DNA from: Rossellomorea aquimaris
Lineage (GTDB): Bacteria > Bacillota > Bacilli > Bacillales > Bacillaceae_B
Direction: 5' to 3'
DNA length: 64,000 nucleotides
Assembly: GCF_003315075.1 (NCBI RefSeq)
Contig: NZ_QNRJ01000007.1
Coordinates: 124,001-188,000, forward strand
The notes beneath the pieces are model-generated. The model had not been told where the DNA came from. It did no database searches and worked only from the letters and a program-made list of their open reading frames with translations. This document shows, one piece after another, positions 8,827-17,539 of this stretch (within the stretch, counting starts at the first letter, position 1; every line of letters starts with the position of its first letter). The position numbers and the translations under genes were made by a program.

Positions 8827-8950
8827 GCGATGAGCTGAATTGTGTAAGTCGGGGATCACGTCCTTGTGACAACAAACGATGTGGCGTTTGCTGATCTCTC
8901 GCCTCAATTTTTTGCAAGTGGGCTTCCGTAGGAAACGGGAGCCCTTTTTA
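8827..8950 (+). ncRNA. Putative small non-coding RNA, family unknown
   Basis: About 124 nt between a promoter and a strong terminator. A closing stem GGGGATCA with TGATCTCTC encloses two hairpins, CACGTCCTTGTG and CAAACGATGTGGCGTTTG, giving a three-way junction. The terminator follows (arms GGGCTTCCGT and ACGGGAGCCC, then TTTTT). The next gene on this strand is 2 kb away, so this is a free-standing RNA rather than a leader. No start codon with a ribosome binding site was found inside. I cannot assign it to a known family. Confidence 0.6.
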
Positions 8951-8960
8951 TATGGAGAAA

Positions 8961-8984
8961 CCCCCAATGAATCCTCATTGGGGG
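8961..8984 (-). terminator. Hairpin after yttB
   Basis: CCCCCAATGA and TCATTGGGGG form a 10-bp perfect stem just after the yttB stop. The T-run on the minus strand is short (TTTCTCC), so termination may be incomplete. Confidence 0.6.
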
Positions 8985-8989
8985 CTTCT

Positions 8990-10177
8990 TTATTGTTGAA
9001 CCGATACGGGGACTGGGCTTTTCTTTTTCAGCGGACGGTCATATTGACTCGTAATGACTAATGAGACCATGAAGAAAGCGATCAACGTCATAAACAATAC
9101 CTGCATGCTGAATACGTCCACTAATACTCCTCCGATAAACGGTCCGATCATTCTTCCTCCTGTTGCTGTACTATTGACGATTCCCTGATAGAATCCCTCT
9201 CTCCCTTTTGGAGCCAGTGAGTTAGCAATGGTAGGAACAGCCGGCCATATAAGCATTTCACCAATCGTCAGAATGATCATCGCAATGGCAAACCATTGAA
9301 ATTGATCGGCAGTCGAAGCCACTGCGAACGAAAGCATGAAAATAATCGTCCCAATCATAATCTGAAGCTTTAAATTATGTTCAAAACGCTTGATCACTTT
9401 CGATAAAAGTGGCTGTGCAAGCACAATCAATGCTCCATTGATCGTCCACAATAAGCTATATTGTTTCAAGGAAATATTGATTTCCTGGGTGTACGTTGCA
9501 ATGGTGGATTGCCATTGTACATAGCCCATCCAGCATAATAAATAGGCCACACAAATGAAGAGCAGTGCCTTCAGTTTCGATTTATCCCTTATCACCTTAG
9601 ACTCATTCAACACGGATGTTTGATGACCGTTAACGGAAATGTTTCGATAACCCAATAAGGCAATGAAGAAAAAGACGATATACATACTAAGATTCGCTAA
9701 GAATATATAGTTAAAGGAAAACGAGGCGACGAACCCGCCTAATGCGGCTCCAACGGCAACTCCAATATTTTGCGCCACATAGACGGAATTGAATGCTTTC
9801 CGTCCACCTTCAGGCCATACCGAACCTGCCATGGCATACATGGAAGGAAAGACGATCCCTGAGCCAAATCCAACAATGGTCAAAAAGACCACATAGTGAG
9901 GCCAGCCATGCCAAATATTCATCCCGATGAGTGCAGTCAAGGTAATCGAAATCCCTACTAATATCGAGCGGTATCCACCAAGCTTATCAAAAAGTGTTCC
10001 CCCGATCAGATTTCCGATGACGCTTGCTCCAGCGTTCATCATCAGCACAATTCCCGCTACAGACAGTGATTTCCCTAAATTCTCATGTAGATAAATCGTA
10101 TTAAGAGGCCATAAAAAAGAGGCACCTGTCACATTCACCATCATTCCAATGACAAGCAGCCATAATGATTTGGGCAT
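8990..10177 (-). CDS. yttB: MFS transporter YttB
   Basis: Major facilitator superfamily protein of 395 residues with about twelve hydrophobic segments. The segment GGTLFDKLGGYRS after helix 2 corresponds to the conserved MFS loop 2-3 motif. The N-terminus (MPKSLWLLVIGMMVNVTGAS) resembles B. subtilis YttB, a putative drug-type exporter with unknown substrate. The frame stays open 24 codons upstream, but the ATG at 10177 has a GGGGGC ribosome binding site and begins at the expected residue, so it was chosen. It is followed by the hairpin at 8961-8984. The gene is monocistronic and separated from ytzC by a terminator. No binding sites were recognised upstream. Confidence 0.85.
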   Translation of the reverse strand: MPKSLWLLVIGMMVNVTGASFLWPLNTIYLHENLGKSLSVAGIVLMMNAGASVIGNLIGGTLFDKLGGYRSILVGISITLTALIGMNIWHGWPHYVVFLTIVGFGSGIVFPSMYAMAGSVWPEGGRKAFNSVYVAQNIGVAVGAALGGFVASFSFNYIFLANLSMYIVFFFIALLGYRNISVNGHQTSVLNESKVIRDKSKLKALLFICVAYLLCWMGYVQWQSTIATYTQEINISLKQYSLLWTINGALIVLAQPLLSKVIKRFEHNLKLQIMIGTIIFMLSFAVASTADQFQWFAIAMIILTIGEMLIWPAVPTIANSLAPKGREGFYQGIVNSTATGGRMIGPFIGGVLVDVFSMQVLFMTLIAFFMVSLVITSQYDRPLKKKSPVPVSVQQ

Positions 10178-10287
10178 GATTCTGCCCCCTTTCCACCATT
10201 TTATTTCGAGTCCCAAAAGGATTTTACTCTTTTTTGTGAAAGGGGGCAAGAATTTTTTCTCAAAAATAGATGTCCTTTCTCATAACT

Positions 10288-10328
10288 AAAAAAACCAGGT
10301 GCACGTATGTAAAGAGCACCTGGTTTCT
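10288..10328 (-). terminator. Terminator after ytzC and the 54-residue gene
   Basis: AAACCAGGTGC and GCACCTGGTTT form an 11-bp perfect stem followed on the minus strand by a run of seven T. Confidence 0.85.
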
Positions 10329-10333
10329 GTCCA

Positions 10334-10498
10334 TTATTTTCCGTTATGATGATCGGATTTAACAGGCTGTCCCTGTTTTTCGTAACGCTTTTTTGCAGCT
10401 TTGAGAGGATTGTTTTCAGCCCCGAATTCTGTATCTAAATTACGGAAATCACTGCGGGTCTTTTGTTCAGGGTTTTTTTTATCGGAACGTGTGGTCAA
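10334..10498 (-). CDS. Small hydrophilic protein overlapping the ytzC stop codon
   Basis: A 54-residue reading frame beginning MTTRSDKKNPEQKTRSDFRN and ending SDHHNGK. It is rich in Lys, Arg, Asp and Asn, with no hydrophobic segment and no cysteine. It starts with TTG, and that codon shares bases with the ytzC stop (TTGA). An AGGAGG lies eight bases upstream, inside the ytzC coding sequence, so translation is likely coupled. The strong terminator at 10288-10328 follows directly. Codon use is like its neighbours. I do not recognise the family. Its composition resembles small spore-associated or stress proteins, but that is a guess. Confidence 0.75.
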   Translation of the reverse strand: MTTRSDKKNPEQKTRSDFRNLDTEFGAENNPLKAAKKRYEKQGQPVKSDHHNGK

Positions 10499-10788
10499 TG
10501 TAATTTACCTCCTACTACATTTGGATCATGATCTAACAAAATCATCTCATTTTGTAAGGCCTGAAGCTGAAGTCTCATGCGATGCAATTGTTCACGCTGT
10601 TGAGAGTTTGCGCTATTGGCCAAATGAGCCACGTCATTTACCGCTTCTTCAAGCTGCTGCATGGCTTGAGTGTATTCCACATCGTGGTAATGCTCTTGCT
10701 GTGTCCCGGATTTATATTGTTCTTGAGCGTAACGAATGGCATCTTCACACTTTTGAATGCATTCATCAACCGAATTTCTTGTTGCCAT
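10495..10788 (-). CDS. ytzC: DUF2524 protein YtzC
   Basis: Protein of 97 residues that is mostly helical and rich in Gln and Glu, with a probable coiled coil in EEAVNDVAHLANSANSQQRE and the conserved tail QQREQLHRMRLQLQALQNEM. It matches the B. subtilis YtzC (DUF2524) pattern. Function is unknown. The frame is open upstream to 10896, but the ATG at 10788 has AAGGAGGT nine bases before it and gives the family N-terminus MATRNSVDEC. It forms a two-gene unit with the overlapping 54-residue gene and is divergent from ytqA. Confidence 0.85.
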   Translation of the reverse strand: MATRNSVDECIQKCEDAIRYAQEQYKSGTQQEHYHDVEYTQAMQQLEEAVNDVAHLANSANSQQREQLHRMRLQLQALQNEMILLDHDPNVVGGKLH

Positions 10789-10998
10789 TTCGACTACCTC
10801 CTTGACGTATAGAATAAAGAAGAGGAAGGTCCCATCCTTACTCTCCTCCATCTTAGTTTGAACCTGATTGCCCGTTTCAGAAGTGGTAATCTTCACCTAT
10901 TTTCTCTATGCAGGATACATTTGACCCCGTGTTCATGTTAAAATCTCTTTGAGCCATACATACTTTTTTTATACATTAAAACGTAGGAGGTGTTTGTC

Positions 10999-11955
10999 AT
11001 GGAGACAAACCCATTTCCATATGCCACAGATTTAAAACGATATCATACGTGGAACTACCATTTACGAAATCACTTTGGACATAAAGTCTTTAAGGTTGCT
11101 TTGGATGGCGGCTTCGATTGCCCGAACCGGGATGGCACGGTCGCCCATGGAGGCTGTACGTTTTGCAGTGTTTCAGGCTCTGGGGACTTTGCCGGAAGCA
11201 GGGTCGACTCTTTAGAAAAGCAATTCAATGACATAAAAGGAAGAATGCACAAGAAGTGGAAAGACGGTAAGTATATGGCGTATTTCCAAGCCTTCACCAA
11301 CACTCATGCACCTGTTGATGTGCTAAAAGAGAAATATGAATCCGTTCTCGGGCAAGAGGGTGTTGTAGGTATTTCCATCGCTACCCGTCCGGACTGCCTT
11401 CCTGACGATGTAGTCGAATATTTAGCTGAATTGAACGAAAGAACCTATTTATGGGTAGAATTGGGGCTGCAAACGGTTCACGAGAAAACCGCCGTCTTGA
11501 TCAATCGGGCCCACGATTATCAGTGCTATGTCGAAGGAGTCAATAAATTAAGAAAACACGGTATACGGGTCTGTTCCCATATTATTAACGGACTTCCTCA
11601 AGAAGATGAAGAAATGATGATGGAAACGGCACGTGAAGTGGCCAAACTTGACGTCCAGGGAATCAAAATCCACCTCTTGCATTTGCTGAAAGGAACTCCC
11701 ATGGTCAAGCAATACGAAAAAGGACTGCTCGAATTCATGGATTTCGATCATTACGTCAAATTGGTCTGCGATCAGCTGGAAATCATTCCACCGGAAATGA
11801 TCGTTCACCGCATTACGGGGGACGGACCTATCGACCTGATGATCGGACCGATGTGGAGCGTGAATAAATGGAGTGTATTGAACGCCATTGATGATGAACT
11901 TAAACGCCGGGACAGCTGGCAGGGAAAATACTATAAAGTGGATGTGAAAGCATGA
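10999..11955 (+). CDS. ytqA: Radical SAM protein YtqA (tRNA wobble-uridine modification)
   Basis: Radical SAM enzyme of 318 residues in the TIGR01212 group. The iron-sulfur cluster cysteines are visible as C-x12-C-x2-C in FDCPNRDGTVAHGGCTFC, the unusual spacing of this family. Other features are the VGISIATRPDC and ELGLQTVHEKTA segments and GIKIHLLHLLKGTPM. Recent work, as I recall it, places YtqA (called MnmL) in the alternative route to 5-methylaminomethyl-2-thiouridine in tRNA, with the neighbouring YtqB as methyltransferase. A GTG lies nine bases upstream in frame, but AGGAGG is spaced for the ATG at 10999. It overlaps ytqB by four bases (ATGA), so the two are co-translated. Confidence 0.88.
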   Translation: METNPFPYATDLKRYHTWNYHLRNHFGHKVFKVALDGGFDCPNRDGTVAHGGCTFCSVSGSGDFAGSRVDSLEKQFNDIKGRMHKKWKDGKYMAYFQAFTNTHAPVDVLKEKYESVLGQEGVVGISIATRPDCLPDDVVEYLAELNERTYLWVELGLQTVHEKTAVLINRAHDYQCYVEGVNKLRKHGIRVCSHIINGLPQEDEEMMMETAREVAKLDVQGIKIHLLHLLKGTPMVKQYEKGLLEFMDFDHYVKLVCDQLEIIPPEMIVHRITGDGPIDLMIGPMWSVNKWSVLNAIDDELKRRDSWQGKYYKVDVKA

Positions 11956-12524
11956 AATTAGATCGAATCTTACCTTTTGCGAGAGAGCTTCTGGAACGGG
12001 CTGTCAAACCAGGAGATATTACAATAGACGCGACACTCGGAAATGGACATGACACCTTATTCCTGGCTCGGTTAGTGGGAGAGAATGGCCGGGTATACGG
12101 TTTTGACATCCAAGACGAAGCTATTGAAAACACGAAAGAACAGCTCATCACCCATGATCTTGCCCACCGGGTTACACTCTTTCATCAAGGGCACGAGACA
12201 GTAATGAACGTCATTCCTCCATTGCATCACGGGAAAGTGACGGGGGCAGTATTTAATCTTGGATACTTACCGGGCGGTGACAAGGATATCGTTACCCGTC
12301 CGAAAACGACGATACTCGCCTTGAATCAAATCCTGGAAATGATGGCACCTGAAGGGATCCTCGTCCTTGTCATTTATCACGGACATCCTGAGGGTGCGGT
12401 AGAGAGGGATTACATCCTTCGCTATGTTGAAAGACTGGATCAAAACTATGTTCATGTCCTGAGATACCAATTCATGAACCAGCTGAATAACCCTCCATTT
12501 ATTGTGGCATTGGAGAAACGATAA
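11952..12524 (+). CDS. ytqB: tRNA-modifying SAM-dependent methyltransferase YtqB
   Basis: Class I SAM-dependent methyltransferase of 190 residues. The SAM-binding motif is IDATLGNGHDTLFLA (residues 27-41), followed by the acidic loop VYGFDIQDEA and an NLGYLPGGD motif in the catalytic position. YtqB has been reported, as I recall, to methylate 5-aminomethyl-2-thiouridine at the wobble position of certain tRNAs (name MnmM). The start codon overlaps the ytqA stop in ATGA, so the two form an operon and probably act one after the other. It ends at the bidirectional GGGACGGACC terminator at 12579-12615, shared with the convergent monooxygenase gene. Confidence 0.9.
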   Translation: MKLDRILPFARELLERAVKPGDITIDATLGNGHDTLFLARLVGENGRVYGFDIQDEAIENTKEQLITHDLAHRVTLFHQGHETVMNVIPPLHHGKVTGAVFNLGYLPGGDKDIVTRPKTTILALNQILEMMAPEGILVLVIYHGHPEGAVERDYILRYVERLDQNYVHVLRYQFMNQLNNPPFIVALEKR

Positions 12525-12578
12525 AAAAAGCGGAAGGGCTTTGCCTAGAGGCGACAAGCATAAGCTGGACAATATAAA

Positions 12579-12615
12579 TAGGGACGGACCTCGAAAAGGT
12601 CCGTCCCTATTTTTT
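12579..12615. terminator. Bidirectional terminator with GGGACGGACC stem
   Basis: TAGGGACGGACCT and AGGTCCGTCCCTA form a 13-bp stem with the loop CGAAA and a T6 run on the plus strand, between convergent ytqB and the monooxygenase gene. Same stem family as 16401-16452 and 22674-22708. Confidence 0.88.
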
Positions 12616-13618
12616 ATAATAATTCCTTAGCAATTAATTCAAATGATTTGAGTTTATCTTGAAAATCATGAGTGATGCTGACGAGCATGATTTCATCTGT
12701 TTCGTACTGTTCACTGAGTGAAAGTAGTTGTTCTTTCACTTTTTTAGGATTTCCCACGACCATGCGTTTGCGATTTTCCCTCACTCTCATTTCTTCAAAT
12801 GGGGTGTACTGATAAGCTGCCGCTTTTTCAGGGCTTGGTGTCCCGTTTGAACGCATGCCTTGTTCAATCATTAAGATCGCTAAGTCTATGCTGGATGCGA
12901 CTCTTTCTGCTTCTTCATCCGTTTCGGCACAGATGGCAAACACGGCTACGATGTTCTTTGGCTCCTTCAGGTATTCGGAAGGAACAAAGTTATTTCTGTA
13001 AGCCTGCGTATATTGAGGGCCGCCTTCCCCGTTAATAAACTGGGCAAAGGTATACGGTAATCCTTTTTGCGCCGCCAGCATCGCACTGGATGGACTTGAA
13101 CCGAGCATCCAAACTTCCGGCATCGTTTCAATGATCGGTGCTGCGGTTAAGCCCTGGTAGGGATGGGTATCCGGTAATGAATCGGTTAAGTACCCCAGCA
13201 GATCATCGATTTGTTCAGGATATCGATTGACGTCCCTCGGCTTCCCGTCGTGCAGGGCCATCGTTGCCATCGGCATTCCGCCAGGTGCCCTTCCTAATCC
13301 TAAATCAATCCGATTCGGATTCAATCCTTCAAGCAATCGGAAGTTCTCCGCTACTTTGTATGAAGAGTAATGAGGAAGCATGACCCCTCCCGAACCGACA
13401 CGGATTCTTGATGTATTCTGTGCAAGGTGTGCAATCAAGACCTCCGGTGATGAACCGGCAAGACCCGTTGAATCATGATGCTCGGATACCCAGAAACGTT
13501 CAAATCCCAACTTCTCGACCTGCTGTGCTAATTGTACTGTATGATGTAAAGCCTCTTGTGGGCTCATTCCTTCTGAAATGGGTGACTGATCTAAAACACT
13601 AAGCTTCAAAATGGACAT
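12614..13618 (-). CDS. LLM-class flavin-dependent oxidoreductase (luciferase-like)
   Basis: Bacterial luciferase-like monooxygenase of 334 residues. The N-terminal LSVLDQSPISEGMSPQEAL, the FWVSEHHD motif and the phosphate-binding VGSGGVMLPHYSSYKVAE and LGLGRAPGG segments are typical of the MsnO8/YceB/YwcH branch of flavin monooxygenases. It would use reduced FMN and oxygen. The substrate is unknown. The full barrel length is present. The ATG at 13618 has AAAGGAG upstream. The stop codon lies inside the terminator region shared with ytqB. Monocistronic. Confidence 0.88.
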   Translation of the reverse strand: MSILKLSVLDQSPISEGMSPQEALHHTVQLAQQVEKLGFERFWVSEHHDSTGLAGSSPEVLIAHLAQNTSRIRVGSGGVMLPHYSSYKVAENFRLLEGLNPNRIDLGLGRAPGGMPMATMALHDGKPRDVNRYPEQIDDLLGYLTDSLPDTHPYQGLTAAPIIETMPEVWMLGSSPSSAMLAAQKGLPYTFAQFINGEGGPQYTQAYRNNFVPSEYLKEPKNIVAVFAICAETDEEAERVASSIDLAILMIEQGMRSNGTPSPEKAAAYQYTPFEEMRVRENRKRMVVGNPKKVKEQLLSLSEQYETDEIMLVSITHDFQDKLKSFELIAKELL

Positions 13619-13682
13619 CTCCTTTAATTGATGTGAGTATTATTATCAATTCAGTAGTAAAAAATGTCCACTAACATGCTTA

Positions 13683-13713
13683 AAGGGTGACTGCCGGGAA
13701 GGCAGTCACCCTT
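13683..13713 (-). terminator. Hairpin terminator of the inhA-like gene
   Basis: AAGGGTGACTGCC and GGCAGTCACCCTT form a 13-bp perfect stem with a 5-base loop right after the stop. The T-run is short. Confidence 0.7.
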
Positions 13714-13720
13714 AACTTTC

Positions 13721-16132
13721 TTATTTTTTGTAGATTAACACTTTACCGACTGTACCGTCAGCACTTTCTCCTGTAACACGGAAATTCAATCCGTAATTTG
13801 GTACGTTACGTCCCGCGTCTACCATACCTTTGTTGCTGTAATCCGCACTATCGTCAAATAATGGGTTACGTTTAGTGTGGTTGTCTTTCATCGTGATACC
13901 GGTAATACCAGAGTAATCCAAGAACATTTTCTCAGATTTATTCAGGCTGAATGCAGCATCATGAACCTGGTAACGAGTCGATCCAACTGTGCCGTCGCTC
14001 CAATAATTTGTCTTTTGGTCTGCATCGACAACACCGACGAATCCATCTCCAGGATGAGCTCCTGTCCAGTTTTCGCTGAATTGTTTGTCAACGTACCATA
14101 CTACCAGACCACCATCATATTTCATTAAGCTTGCACCACGGCGAATGTTGGCAAGACCTTCATCTACACCGTTGTGGCTGCGCCATTCCAGTAGGTAGTA
14201 GTGGTCTGAGCGCTTGATACCGTCGTTTTTCGTGAAGCCGTCTAAATCGAATTTTTCATCGCCTTCAGCGTCATCAAACAATACTTCTTGTCCATTGACC
14301 ACTACAGATAAATCATCTGCATATAGACCAGGATTTGAAACTGCTCCGTCTGTTACGTACTCAATGGCTACCTCAACTTCTTCTCCTGCATAATCAGACA
14401 AATCGAATGAAGCATCTATCCAACCGTCAGAAGAGCCCGTGATACCATTTCCTTCATTAACATCATATGGATCCTCATTTGTAGTAATGTCACTAGCAAT
14501 AGGCTCACCATTTATTGTTACATATGCATAATCCCAATCTTTCTCGATGTCATACCAAGCTTTGAAATTGAACTCAGCAGATATAGCATTCGTTAAATCA
14601 ACAGTAGTAGTTAAAGAATTGTGTAAGTCATCTGCACTTCCTGAGAAATACTCATATTCACCGCTTGCCGGCTCATTGATGACTGTTTCTTTTTGTGGAA
14701 GATTAACTTTCACTACGTCGTTGTTTGTTCCTTTTGTGTTTGCCTCGTCGAGTAATAGTTCTGTTCCTGCTTTAGTAATGTCTTCTAAATTGGTTTCTTC
14801 TCCATCTAACCAGTTCCCTTGAGTACCTTCATTATCCACTACTGCAGAAGACTGAAGCATTTCCTTCATATAAGGACTGAATCCAGTAGGCTGAGTCCCT
14901 GGAATATCCCCGGCCCAGCTTCCGCTTGCCATGATGGACCAGTAACTTACCGGTTCACCGGTTCCTGTGTACTGAGTATCGTACTCATCCGGAAGACCTA
15001 AATCATGGCCGAATTCATGGGCCATGACACCAACCGCACCATCTTCAGGTTCGATCGTGTAATCGTAGGCATACATTGTTCCAGCGCCCCAATAATCCAC
15101 TTCAGGTGTCGGAGAACCTGCGATTGGGAAAATACCACCTAAGTTCCAACGATGAGACCAAATTGCGTCTGACCCTATCGATCCACCACCTGCTTCTTCA
15201 CCCACACCAGAGTGAATAACCATTAAGTGATCAACAAGTCCATCTGGTTCAAGATAATCTCCATCTCCATCTAGATCATATCGATCCCATTGGTCATAAT
15301 CGGCAATGTTTACGGTTGGATCTGCCGCTGCTGCTGCTAAAGCTTCTTTTACAAGACCTCGAGCATTCACATCATTATCTCCTGCTTCCGGATCATTTCC
15401 ACCATATGCTGCAGCCGGCTTACTCGCTGTATACCACCCTGCGACTTCACCTTCAACAGAATAGCTTCCACCTGACTGCTGTTCATAATATTGCTTCATG
15501 GAAACATAGTTTTTACCATCCGGGCCTGTCCAACCGCCATCACCAAACAACATGTCTTGATAATGCGCTCTTGAATAAGCATCTTCGTCTTCGTAATACA
15601 TATCCGTTTCATCAGCTGTCATAGAATTATGTGGCTTGTCCGGATAATCAACTAAAAGTACCAATACTTTATCCGTACGCATTTCGCCATCATACGCTTC
15701 TTCTTCCACAGAAGCCGGTGCATTCTTCTTAGCTTGTCCAAGCTTATTTCCCTTACCTGAAGTCAAGCTGTTATTCTTCATTTCTTTTTGAAGCTTAGAC
15801 TTCGCTTCTGCTTCTTCACCATGTAGTTCGCCTTCTTCCGCTTGTTTTTCAGCAGAATCCGCTTTCGCTTTCAGGAACTTTTGCAATGCTTTCTCCGCTT
15901 CGGCAGGTGTCGCATTTTGCTTGATCTTGCCTTCTTCCTTCAGCATTTCAATCAGGCGCTCGTCATTCGCAATGCCTAAATCAAAAGGCCCTCCATGTTT
16001 ATGATCTTGTTTCACCGTCGGCTTCGCTAACACATTTTCAGGCAATGAAGTTGCAGCTGATGCAGGTACAGCAAATGCCCCTACACTTAATGCCGCGACC
16101 ATGGCCATCGATAATACTTTACGAGATTTCAA
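13721..16132 (-). CDS. inhA: Secreted M6-family metalloprotease (immune inhibitor A type)
   Basis: Secreted protease precursor of 803 residues. Residues 1-26 form a Sec signal peptide ending AVPASA. A Glu/Lys-rich propeptide runs to about residue 150. The M6 catalytic domain has the zinc motif HEFGHDLGLPDEYD, with HEFGH at 372-376, and a methionine turn at WSIMASGSW. A calcium-binding-like stretch DLDGDGDYLEPDG is at 286-298. The C-terminal part (about 480-803) is beta-rich, like the immune-inhibitor A domain of the B. cereus and B. thuringiensis proteins. It starts with TTG, with GGGGGG eight bases upstream. It should degrade extracellular proteins; a virulence role cannot be inferred. Monocistronic, with a 300-bp AT-rich upstream region. 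Confidence 0.92.
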   Translation of the reverse strand: MKSRKVLSMAMVAALSVGAFAVPASAATSLPENVLAKPTVKQDHKHGGPFDLGIANDERLIEMLKEEGKIKQNATPAEAEKALQKFLKAKADSAEKQAEEGELHGEEAEAKSKLQKEMKNNSLTSGKGNKLGQAKKNAPASVEEEAYDGEMRTDKVLVLLVDYPDKPHNSMTADETDMYYEDEDAYSRAHYQDMLFGDGGWTGPDGKNYVSMKQYYEQQSGGSYSVEGEVAGWYTASKPAAAYGGNDPEAGDNDVNARGLVKEALAAAAADPTVNIADYDQWDRYDLDGDGDYLEPDGLVDHLMVIHSGVGEEAGGGSIGSDAIWSHRWNLGGIFPIAGSPTPEVDYWGAGTMYAYDYTIEPEDGAVGVMAHEFGHDLGLPDEYDTQYTGTGEPVSYWSIMASGSWAGDIPGTQPTGFSPYMKEMLQSSAVVDNEGTQGNWLDGEETNLEDITKAGTELLLDEANTKGTNNDVVKVNLPQKETVINEPASGEYEYFSGSADDLHNSLTTTVDLTNAISAEFNFKAWYDIEKDWDYAYVTINGEPIASDITTNEDPYDVNEGNGITGSSDGWIDASFDLSDYAGEEVEVAIEYVTDGAVSNPGLYADDLSVVVNGQEVLFDDAEGDEKFDLDGFTKNDGIKRSDHYYLLEWRSHNGVDEGLANIRRGASLMKYDGGLVVWYVDKQFSENWTGAHPGDGFVGVVDADQKTNYWSDGTVGSTRYQVHDAAFSLNKSEKMFLDYSGITGITMKDNHTKRNPLFDDSADYSNKGMVDAGRNVPNYGLNFRVTGESADGTVGKVLIYKK

Positions 16133-16400
16133 ACACGTTTCCCCCTCTTGTTATGTACTAAATTTTTACACTAATTAAAATATACTCCATTATTCTGAAA
16201 AGTAAATATTTTCAGAATACATTAGTTATTTAGTATTACGAAATAATATATATTTAGATAAATAGTATGATATTTCGCTATATTTAAAATGAGTAAATTG
16301 TCATAAATTGAAAGATGTCAACGAATATTATTTGTATAAATATGGTATTAAAGGTCGAATTTAGTATATTAGATACAGACTATAGTTTGATAAAACAGAC
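16133..16400. other. AT-rich intergenic region upstream of inhA
   Basis: About 270 bp, strongly AT-rich, between the inhA start and the terminator of ytpB. It presumably holds the inhA promoter and regulator sites. Several TATA-like boxes exist, but I could not choose one, and no gene was seen. Confidence 0.5.
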
Positions 16401-16452
16401 AGAAAGAGGGACGGACCTTCGAAACTTGTTTCGAAGGTCCGTCCCTCTTTTT
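16401..16452 (-). terminator. Terminator of ytpA-ytpB with GGGACGGACC stem
   Basis: A 20-bp class stem, GAGGGACGGACCTTCGAAAC and its exact complement, with a 2-base centre, followed by T-rich sequence on both strands. It directly follows the ytpB stop. Confidence 0.88.
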
Positions 16453-17525
16453 CAGGATGTTTTTTTCCGATTTCTCCATTTGCGGTAGATTTTTCCGTTG
16501 ATGTAGAAGAATCTGGTGATCCAGCCGGCTTGTGCGATGAATTGTTTGGAGAAGGATTGTACTTTTTCTTGTTTGTTTGCCTTGTCGTCTGACAGGTAGA
16601 CGCCTATGAGTCCTTTGTTGATCAGTCGGTGAAAATGGGCATGGGGCAGTTCATGGGTGTGTTCGTCTGCTTTCTGAAGGAAATGAAGCAGACGCTCCTT
16701 TAAATGCTCATCATCCTCGTAATAGAAGCAGAAGTTCAAGTCTCCCCCCTCATGATCCTCATCCTGATCGATGAAGTAATCAAGAAGAATGTGTAAGCCT
16801 TGAATGTATGGAAAATATCCATGTTTGATTTTTTCTGTAAAAGATGGTTGAAAATCGCTTCGGCACGCGTATGACACTAAACAGAAGATGCCGAGTGTCG
16901 ACCCGGAGCAGGCGGAAAACTCGTACCAATTCATTTCCGGAAGGTTCGAACGGTGAGTTTCAAACCAATTCTGCAGCCTTCCCACCCTTTCCTCTTTTTT
17001 TACATGTTTATGTATCTGCAAGTCGCAGTAGTATTCACAAAGCTGTATAAGATCCTTTTGGATACTATTATAGTGGGTCAATGATTCAAGAACGGACTGA
17101 CAGGTAAGCACTAAATCCCTCAGATACCCCCCGTCATCCTGATCGGCCCTCAAAGCATAGTAATTGGCAGGCTCAGCACCCAACGTCAGGGCGTCTTTCA
17201 TGGATTGATGAAGAAGGGCAAAATCGTCGGGATCCAGGGAAACGCTTCGATCACACAGATTATCCAAATAATCGCTTATGGTTTGATAGGCGACGATAAA
17301 TCGAATCGTGTCTTCTTTTTTGTCCAGCGCCAGCAGGGAAAGGATCGATCCCCCTTCACAGTGAAACGTTTTATGTTCGATACTGGCAAGGGCCTGACTT
17401 CTTAGTTCCTGATTGGGGATCGCTTCTGCCCGTCTCTTCCACTCATCTAATTCTTTATGAACAATCGGAAAAACATTTCGGTATACTCTTGTCATTAACG
17501 AAAAGGGATCACTTGGGATCGACAC
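16452..17525 (-). CDS. ytpB: Tetraprenyl-beta-curcumene synthase YtpB (DUF2600)
   Basis: Protein of 357 residues in the DUF2600/YtpB family. B. subtilis YtpB cyclises tetraprenyl diphosphate to tetraprenyl-beta-curcumene, the first step to C35 terpenoids. Possible metal-binding acidic motifs are DYLDNLCD near residue 90 and DYFIDQDEDHEGGDLNF further on, with CACR-like and CQSVLESLTHYN segments between. Two GTG starts exist. The one at 17525 is better spaced from AGAGGTG and gives MSIPSDPFSLMTRVYRNVFP, similar to the family N-terminus, so it was preferred over 17534. It lies directly after ytpA with a gap of about 15 bp, as in the B. subtilis ytpAB operon. Confidence 0.9.
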   Translation of the reverse strand: MSIPSDPFSLMTRVYRNVFPIVHKELDEWKRRAEAIPNQELRSQALASIEHKTFHCEGGSILSLLALDKKEDTIRFIVAYQTISDYLDNLCDRSVSLDPDDFALLHQSMKDALTLGAEPANYYALRADQDDGGYLRDLVLTCQSVLESLTHYNSIQKDLIQLCEYYCDLQIHKHVKKEERVGRLQNWFETHRSNLPEMNWYEFSACSGSTLGIFCLVSYACRSDFQPSFTEKIKHGYFPYIQGLHILLDYFIDQDEDHEGGDLNFCFYYEDDEHLKERLLHFLQKADEHTHELPHAHFHRLINKGLIGVYLSDDKANKQEKVQSFSKQFIAQAGWITRFFYINGKIYRKWRNRKKTS

Positions 17526-17539
17526 CTTTACCACCTCTT

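Noticed and set aside
8879..9061. Frame overlapping the small RNA terminator and yttB
   Set aside because: It starts inside the predicted RNA hairpin and runs antisense into yttB without a ribosome binding site.
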